DNA of 64,000 nucleotides from Ambrosia x helenae (lineage: Eukaryota; Streptophyta; Magnoliopsida; Asterales; Asteraceae), in the NCBI GenBank assembly GCA_030844895.1, contig CM061228.1:33604626-33668625 (forward strand), in the 5' to 3' direction. The first letter of the stretch is position 1; the number at the start of each line of letters is the position of its first letter. This document shows positions 56,950-64,000 of this stretch, one piece after another. The notes under the pieces are model-generated. The model saw only the letters and a program-made list of their open reading frames with translations. It ran no database searches and was not told where the DNA came from. The position numbers and the translations under genes were made by a program.

Positions 56950-57348
56950 TGGATTAGTTAGCCCCCCTTAGCATCAACACCAATCCCGTTGTATCGGGGT
57001 ATCCATCGGATTTGAATCATCCATCTGGAATCGGCTCAAGACTTCAGAAACATATTTCGTCTGGTGAATAAAGATCCCCGTTGGTCTTTGGTCCATCTGC
57101 AAGCCTAGGAAAAACTGCATCTCTCCCATCACACTCATTTCAAACTTTTCCTGCATAACACGTTCAAATTCTCTACACAGAAGTTCGTTAGTAGAACCAA
57201 AAATAATGTCATCAACAAAAATCTGCACTATAAGCAAGTCATCCCCTGTTCGTTTTGTGAACAGTGTGCAATCTACCAAACCTCGTTTAAATCCTTTGGA
57301 CAGAAGATACGTGCTCAGCTCCTCATACCATTGCCTCGGAGCCTGGTG
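56950..57348 (-). pseudogene. Copia E pol: RT C-terminal half
   Basis: Begins at the element C insertion (57348) with the RQWYEELSTYLLSKGF region. It carries the catalytic FVDDIIFGS, then MSVMGEMQFFLGLQ and IHQTKYVSEVL. It stops at about 56974 just after a TPI motif. The N-terminal half of the same RT is at 61683-62503. Confidence 0.88.
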
Positions 57349-58664
57349 TGTAACATCGCAAATTTTCCCCAAAATTTTAATACATAAAAAGCCCTTATAT
57401 ATATATATATATATTATTACACCTTTATCATTAATATTATACAAATGTGCCTAAGTCATTATTTATCCTAACTCACAACTTATATACATACATAAATGTA
57501 TATAAATAATAATAATAATAATAATAATATGATTCTAAATTTTTTTTTCACATACAAGATTTTTTTTTTTAAATAAAGCCTTGAGTCAAATAGTCAAAGT
57601 CCTAGTCAAAGTCTTAGTCAAACAGTCAAAGTCTTAGTCAAATAGTCAATTCATCATAAAACCTTACTTTATGGTGTTGACCAATTTTAATGGCTAATTG
57701 ACTCCAAAACTAGTATAAAAAACCCACCTATGACCCATTATACTTTGCACCTCTAAATCGATTGTTTCAATCCGATTAAACTTTCCCTCATACCTTTCTT
57801 CTATAGTCTATTACTTCTACAATTGAAGCTTTGATTATAAGCTCTTGTAATTGGCGAATTGGAAGCTTGATATTCTTTCTTTTTCGTTTTCTTCAATTTG
57901 GACTAGCTACGTTGTTGAGTCTTTGGGATTCGCCTCGCATACATTCACAACACATTATTCTATTTTTTTTACGAGACATAACATTTTGCTAAGGTGAGTT
58001 TTACATAGCCCCTTTTCTATTTATCACCATTTTGGGGTGAAACATGTTACAACAATATTTATGCAATTCAAATATCAATGTGTCTATGTGTATTTCTATG
58101 TTGCATTATGTCTTGAACATGACTAGGGTAAGCACAATTCTAGCATAAACATTCATCAGCCAAACGGTATACATTGATAGATCTATTGGACTGACAATCC
58201 CACCCGGATACGTGCCTCCTACAAAGGTTACGTGGGTGTTTGTTACTACAATTTAAACGAGTGAACCATGAGCGTATGGGATGTACCACAATGCAACAGT
58301 CACAATGGTTGATTATGCACTCGATTTACTTCTAGTATGTTTTTAACATATGGACTAGATTGCCATGACACATGAATTGCACAACAATTTTATTTGATTA
58401 TCAAAACCTATGTAATTCTCACCAACTTTTGTTGACCCAAAATATTTTCAACTTAACATGTTTCAGGTTCTACTTGCTTGAAGGTTTGAATTGATGCTTG
58501 AAGATGTTTGCATAGTTTTATTCAATTTGATGTACGGATTCTTGTAGAACAATTGTATGTAATTTATTTAAATCATTTAATGAAATTTATTATTCACCAT
58601 GAGCTACTGAACAATCATCAATACGTGACATCCCGATGTTTCCGTCATCGGTTGGGGTGTTACA
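57349..58664 (+). repeat. 5' LTR of element C
   Basis: 1,316 bp, TGTAACATCGC to GTGTTACA. Holds a short (TA)n, an (AAT)n run, the W-box cluster and the TATA box. Confidence 0.92.
57584..57721 (+). promoter_or_regulatory. W-box cluster and TATA box of LTR C
   Basis: Seven [AG]GTCAA cores in about 65 bp (57584-57649), a forward TTGACC at about 57678 and TATAAAAA at 57714-57721. Same order as in LTR B. Confidence 0.62.
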
Positions 58665-58667
58665 GAT

Positions 58668-58681
58668 TGGTATCAGAGCCA
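58668..58681 (+). other. Primer-binding site of element C, tRNA-iMet
   Basis: TGGTATCAGAGCCA three bases inside the 5' LTR end. Confidence 0.92.
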
Positions 58682-59210
58682 TGGTTATAGGGAATTAGGT
58701 TATTAGAAAAATAATCTAGTCTATAACCATAGGATTTAACCAGTACTTGCTTCTTTTACTTGCTATTCTCTATCTCCCTCCTACTTCTTATCCCTACATT
58801 AATCCCTACGAGAAGGTTGCTCTCCATCACTGGATCCACTCTTAGACTAATAAGGCAAAACCCTCAGGTTTAACCTGAACCACCTTGAGATCTCGTCGAA
58901 GTTCTAGATTTTAATAACGAACACGTGCAATCTGGAAGGGTGAACGCCTGTATTCTGAGTCTTCTGTCTAGGCTGGCATTGCGCATATATCCCAATCAGA
59001 CGAGGGACCCGGATGCCTACCTGGGAATTCTCGGGATGAGTGTTCACTTATAGGCTAAAGCATGTCTTCACTATGTTGTTGGAATCTGGAATCTTTGATA
59101 CGTCAACGTTTTCGTTTATTCGTTTTAATTAATGAATAAATGATTACATTCCTTATATCACCTCATTCATTTCATGCCACATTGAACCTTCATTGTGTCC
59201 CTTACAGATC

Positions 59211-59870
59211 ATGTCTCCACGTCGCAGCACTCGCAATAACAGTGGTGAAAACCAAGAGGAAAGTAACAACAACCACAACACCAACCACAACAACAACCAA
59301 AACAACAAAAACAACAAAGGCGTTGATGCCCAACTGGCTACGATTATTTCCTAACAAATGGCGCAACAAATCACAACTCTGGTTTCTAACTTGTTGGCTC
59401 AAGTCATCCCAATGAATGGGAACGGCAATGGAAATGGAAATGGCGATGCAAATCACATAAAGAACGGGACCTTAGTTCGGAAAGGCGAGAAAACAAGTAT
59501 TGTGGTCGCGGTAACTACTGAGAACCAGAAGCGCAAGACCAGGGATCCTAATGTAAACCTCACTACACAAGCTTCTAACAAGAAACCCTATACAAGGAAC
59601 TTTCCATTGTGTAACACATGCAAACGACATCACCCCACTGTTTCAGTGTGTCGCCTGTGCACCAATTGTGGTAGGTATGGCCATCTGGTCAACACATGTC
59701 GTGAGTCCCCAAACCCTAACACCAACCAACCAACCAACCCTGCTCAGGTTGCTAATCTTAATCGTCCTGGTAAATACAACTATGGTCAATGCTATGAATG
59801 TGGAAACCCAAATCATTTCCGTAACCGATGCCCTAAACTAAATCGAGATCAAGACCCTCCAGCTACTTAA
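59211..59870 (+). pseudogene. Shortened gag of element C
   Basis: ATG at 59211 (MSPRRSTRN) opens an Asn-rich frame. A TAA at 59352-59354 (codon 48) interrupts it and the same frame continues to 59870. The capsid (Retrotrans_gag) domain is absent: an Asn/Gly-rich stretch is joined to a basic region and then to two zinc knuckles, CTNCGRYGHLVNTC and CYECGNPNHFRNRC, ending CPKLNRDQ. The remaining nucleic-acid-binding end may have been kept for RNA packaging. Gag of Tekay-like type; no pol follows. Confidence 0.8.
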
Positions 59871-60029
59871 CAGCAAACCCCACCATTTGAATGATGTCTA
59901 CTTTTTAATTCTATGTGTTGACACTTTTTGATTCACGTAATAAATTCAAGTATTATCATAACATCTGAGTGCATGCTTGTTTGAATGTGAACTAATTGCT
60001 ATATCTATAATCATACTTGCTTACTTGTA

Positions 60030-60166
60030 CAACAATTAGTTGACTACCAAACAACCTACTCAACGATTGGTAGAGGTCATCATGTCTTTCCAACAGTCGG
60101 GAGAGGCCCTACAGCCTGCTCAACGACTGGTGGAGACTATCGAACCTGCTCAACAATCGGTAGAGT
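60030..60166 (+). repeat. 27-bp tandem repeat in element C
   Basis: Four to five degenerate copies of the CTCAACNNTNGGTAGAGG unit seen in A and B. Confidence 0.65.
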
Positions 60167-60333
60167 CATAAAAGGACGCAAAACCCTAATGTAAGGTAAA
60201 TTGATGATTACGGTCCGGAACGTAATCATGAATTTACATGTACGTTAAGGTAGTGAGAAATTTTATCAAGGTTTTCGGTAGTCGACCAATTGTATACCTG
60301 GTGTTTTTCTTTTAACTTCGGGACGAAGTTCCT

Positions 60334-60348
60334 AAAAGTAGGGGAGAC
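60334..60348 (+). other. Polypurine tract of element C
   Basis: AAAAGTAGGGGAGAC before the 3' LTR; CTTCGGGACGAAG lies just upstream as in A and B. Confidence 0.88.
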
Positions 60349-60393
60349 TGTAACATCGCAAAATTTTCCCCAAAATTTTAATACATAAAAAGC

Positions 60394-60441
<48 letters not shown>

Positions 60442-61682
60442 ACACCTTTATCATTAATATTATACAAATGTGCCTAAGTCTTTATTTATCCTAACTCACA
60501 ACTTATATACATACATAAATGTATATAAATAATAATAATAATAATATGATTCTAAATATATTTTTTTTCACATACAAGATTTTTTTTTTAAATAAAGCCT
60601 TGAGTCAAATAGTCAAAGTCCTAGTCAAAGTCTTAGTCAAACAGACAAAGTCTTAGTCAAATAGTCAATTCATCATAAAACCTTACTTTATGGTGTTGAC
60701 CAATTTTAATGGCTAATTGACTCCAAAACTAGTATAAAAACCCACCTATGACCCATTATACTTTGAACCTCTAAATCGATTTTTTCAATCCGATTAAACT
60801 TTCCATCATACCTTTCTTCTATAGTCTATTACTTCTACAATTGAAGCTTTGATTATAAGCTCTTGTAATTGGCGAATTGGAAGCTTGATATTCTTTCTTT
60901 TTCGTTTTCTTCAATTTGGACTAGCTACGTTGTTGAGTCTTTGGGATTCACCTCGCATACATTCACAACACATTATTCTATTTTTTTTACGAGACATAAC
61001 ATTTTGTTAAGGTGAGTTTTACATAGCCCCTTTTCTATTTATCACCATTTTGGGGTGAAACATGTTACAAAAATATTTATGCAATTCAGATATCAATGTG
61101 TCTATGTGTATTTCTATGTTGCATTATGTCTTGAACATGACTAGGGTAAGCACAATTCTAGCATAAACATTCATCAGCCAAACGGTATACATTGATAGAT
61201 CTATTGGACTGACAATCCCACCCGGATACGTGCCTCCTACAAAGGTTACGTGGGTGTTTGTTATTGCAATTTAAATGAGTGAACCATGAGCGTATGGGAT
61301 GTACCACAATACAACAGTCACAATGGTTGATTATGCACTCGATTTACTTCTAGTATGTTTTTTACATATGGACTAGATTGCCATGACACATGAATTGCAC
61401 AACAATTTTATTTGATTATCAAAACCTATGTAATTCTCACCAACTTTTGTTGACCCAAAATATTTTCAACTTAACATGTTTCAGGTTCTACTTGCTTGAA
61501 GGTTTGAATTGATGCTTGAAGATGTTTGCATAGTTTTATTCAATTTGATGTAGGAATTCTTGTAGAACAATTGTATGTAATTTATTTAAATCATTTAATG
61601 AAATTTATTATTCACCATGAGCTACTGAACAATCATCAATACGTGGCATCCCGATGTTTCCGCCATCGGTTGGGGTGTTACA
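60349..61682 (+). repeat. 3' LTR of element C
   Basis: 1,334 bp. Its (TA)n run near 60399-60437 is longer than in the 5' LTR, while the (AAT)n run is shorter. Confidence 0.92.
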
Positions 61683-62503
61683 TGGTGCAACCCGTAAAGA
61701 GCTTTATTTAGAACGTAGACCTTATCCCGGTGAATAGGATCCTCAAAGCCTGGTGGTTGACCTACGTAAACTTCCTCCTTGCCCACACCGTAGAGAAACG
61801 CGCTTTTGACGTCCATTTGATACACCTTGAATTTCTTATATGATGCGAACGCAAGAAACATTCGGATAGCCTCTAAGCATGCAACAGGTGCATAAATCTC
61901 GTTGTAATCAATTACTTCAACTTGATGAAAGCCTTGTACGACCAATCAAGCTTTGTTCCTGACAAACACTCCTTTGTCATCTTTCTTACATTTGAACACC
62001 CATTTCGTTCCTATCTTTTTCCGTCCTGGGGGTAAATCTGTCAGTGTCCACACTCCGAGTTTCTGAAACTGTAATAACTCCTCCTGCATAGCCTCTACCC
62101 AAGTGTCATCCAAAAGAGCGTCCTTGTATGTCCGCGGCTCAACCTGCGAAACATAACAAGCAAAAGACAAGTCATTTTGAAAACCTGATTTTTGAATTTT
62201 GGCATATAAAGCAAGAGCGCCAAGGTTTTCTGGTGAGTTTGCATTCCTCAGTTGACCTCTCGTCATCACGTTGCTACCAGGATCACCAATAACCTGCTCG
62301 ATCGGGTGAATCCGATGTATCCAAGATTTTGGATAATCAAGTACTTGCCCTCCCGTCTGAGTAGTTAAATTCTCTATGGAATCCAGATCATTACCCACAT
62401 TCGATGATGAAGCACCATGTGGATTTGGGTTCACTGGTGGTGTCTCTATAGTAGCATTTTGAACAGCTTCTCTTGTGTCATCATCGTCATCTTCAGATTC
62501 CGA
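61683..62503 (-). pseudogene. Copia E pol: RT N-terminal half
   Basis: The frame continues from integrase after a TAA at about 62504. It has an acidic linker, then EPRTYKDALLDDTWVEAMQEE, GTKWVFKCKKDDKG, a TGA at 61946, and then YAPVACLEAIRMFLAFA and VYQMDVKSAFLYG (catalytic Asp) up to KALYGLHH, where element C interrupts. Both stops are in frame, with no indel seen. Confidence 0.88.
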
Positions 62504-64000
62504 TTAATTAAGAGTTGTGGAAGCTTCCTGAAATACCTCTTCTTCAGCTACAGGAGCATTGGTATCATTAGAAGCTGTTTGGGGGTTTACAGTGATCGGA
62601 CGCACCAACGGTGATGTTACTGCGTTTTCAACCTCGTAATATAATCGTAATACAAAATCTTCAACCAAGCTATCTAGATTGAATGATTCAAAGAAATCCT
62701 TGTAATCAAACATCCAGTCTGGACCGCTACCATGTACATTCTGAGTATATCTTTGTACTTCGACATTAGCCCACTCCTCGACCTGACGAGTTCGTTTGTT
62801 GAAAACCCGTTTGAGCGAGGTTGCATATCCAACAAAGAATCCTTCTTCAGCCTTCGGTGTGAACTTCTCAGATGGATTAAGCATTGTACATGGAGCTCCA
62901 AACGGTTCTAGATACTCTAAGTTTGGCTTTCGTCGATTCAACAACTCATAAGAAGTTTTGCCAAACTTCTTCACCGTTAAAACATGATTAAAAGTATAAC
63001 AAGCTGCATAAATTTCTTCGTTCCAGAACATTACTGGAAGATTTGAGTCCGCGAGCATTGTTCTTGCCGTTTCAATTAGAGTCCTGTTTTTGCGTTCTGC
63101 GACACCGTTCTGTTGTGGGGTATACGGAGCATAGTATTCATGATGAATACCTTGGTTTTCACAAAGAGTGTCCATCTGTGCATTCTTAAACTCCGTCCCA
63201 TTATCACTCCTAATTCTCTTGATCTTGAGACCATAGATATTTTCCAATCGAGTGAACAGAACTTTCAAATTATCAAACGTGTCGCTCTTATGGTGCAAGC
63301 ACATAACCCATGAAAATCTGGAATAGTCATCGGTAACCACAAGACAGTACAATTCACCAGCATGACTTTTACGTTTGACCGGTCCGAAAAGATCCATGTG
63401 CAAACACTCAAGTGGCAGTTCAACGGAATTGACTTTCTTTGGCTTATGGGATTGTTTGTGCTGCTTACCCTTCTTGCAACTCACACTCTTGTCATTTAAA
63501 TGAAAATGTTTAACATTCACGCCTGTGACAAGTTCATTCTTCACCAATTGATTCATCTTTCGAAGGTGAATGTGTCCCATCCTCCTATGCCACATGATAG
63601 ATTCTTTTTCAGTAGCCTTGGAGAGAAAACACGTGACTTGGCCTTGTGTAGTCATAGCTTTTGACATATCGATAATCTACAAATTGTTCACTCTTGGTGC
63701 CTTTAACATCACCCACTCTTTTGGTAAAACGAATCCCGGCTTGAGTATATAGCAAGATTTGTCATCAAAGTAAACTGAAAACTCCTTATCACAAATCTGA
63801 CTGACACTTAGCAGATTATAATCGATTTGCTTCACAAACGAAATTTTCTCAAAACTCACTATTCCATTACTAACACTACCCTCCATGGTAATGTATCCAC
63901 CCTTGTTTCCAGCAAACGCTACATAACCTCCATTAATGTTTCTGATATCGAACAGTAGCGATAGATCCCCTGTCATGTGACTAGAAGCTCCACTGTCAAC
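62504..64000 (-). pseudogene. Copia E pol: protease end and integrase
   Basis: The window edge holds the protease motif VDSGASSHMTGD (about 64000-63965). An in-frame TAG at 63677 separates it from integrase (63667-62504). The zinc-binding part has WHRRMGHIH and SVSCKKGKQ, where the first of the two usual cysteines appears to be Ser. Catalytic residues are present: Asp in LHMDLFGPV, Asp in IRSDNGTEF and Glu in NGVAERKNR. Gag and the 5' LTR of E would be to the right of the window. Confidence 0.88.

Larger units (their letters stand above)
57349..61682 (+). mobile_element. Non-autonomous LTR retrotransposon C, nested in Copia E RT
   Basis: 4,334 bp with LTRs 57349-58664 and 60349-61682, primer site 58668-58681, polypurine tract 60334-60348 and a perfect target duplication TGGTG (57344-57348 and 61683-61687). 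It is related to A and B by leader, W-box promoter, 27-bp repeats and LTR ends, but its first ~230 LTR bases differ and it keeps a shortened gag (59211-59870). LTRs differ at roughly 18 sites plus microsatellite length, so it is older than B. Confidence 0.94.

Overview
The window reads as a plant nuclear repeat block, probably from a eudicot. Asteraceae is my best guess, from the style of the extra retrotransposon ORFs and the LTR termini, but this is a low-confidence inference. I recognise no host gene, tRNA, rRNA or CRISPR array. Nearly every base belongs to LTR retrotransposons inserted into one another, plus one Helitron-like element and one TIR-flanked DNA element. The plant assignment rests on primer-binding sites for initiator tRNA-Met (TGGTATCAGAGCCA), chromodomain Ty3/Gypsy (Tekay/Del-like), Athila-like Gypsy, Copia elements of Sirevirus style, and Helitron termini of the plant type.

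Layout. (1) 1-5144 and 20472-31916: a non-autonomous LTR element (A) sits in the gag of a Copia element (D, minus strand). Its LTR, joined to the neighbouring D gag sequence, is tandemly repeated as about eight units of 1.34-1.53 kb, ending in a complete LTR at 30464-31916 that abuts the rest of D gag (31917-35450). (2) 5145-20471: a Tekay-type Gypsy element on the minus strand (TSD TAGTC, 2.6-kb LTRs nearly identical) is inserted in array unit 2. Its pol is split by element B (9684-14512, TSD CCCGC), a relative of A. (3) 36096-37718: Helitron-like sequence and a TA tract. (4) 37719-41845: a 4.1-kb TIR-flanked element carrying an array of TTTACACATGTGTAAA palindromes. (5) 41861-50032: an Athila-like Gypsy element (minus strand) whose pol region is present twice in a 3-kb tandem duplication. 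(6) 50033-64000: a second Copia element (E, minus strand) inserted in the Athila RT. It has an LTR, a 1,166-codon extra reading frame and pol, and pol is split by element C (57349-61682, TSD TGGTG).

Order of events that the nesting shows: D received A-type DNA, the junction was amplified, Tekay landed in the array, and B landed in Tekay. Separately, E landed in Athila, the Athila/E-LTR junction was duplicated, and C landed in E. The Tekay element is the only autonomous-looking one: gag has a predicted 82-bp intron and is separated from pol by one in-frame TAG, and pol is otherwise open apart from B.

The most unusual signal lies in non-coding DNA. Clusters of short hairpins sit next to TATA boxes in three unrelated families: arms built on TTCGACC/GGTCGAA in Tekay and Copia, and on ACCGTGC/GCACGGT in Athila. 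In Athila and Copia E such a cluster also lies between pol and the downstream extra ORF, where an internal promoter would be expected. The A/B/C family instead carries a dense run of W-box cores (TTGAC) upstream of its TATA box.
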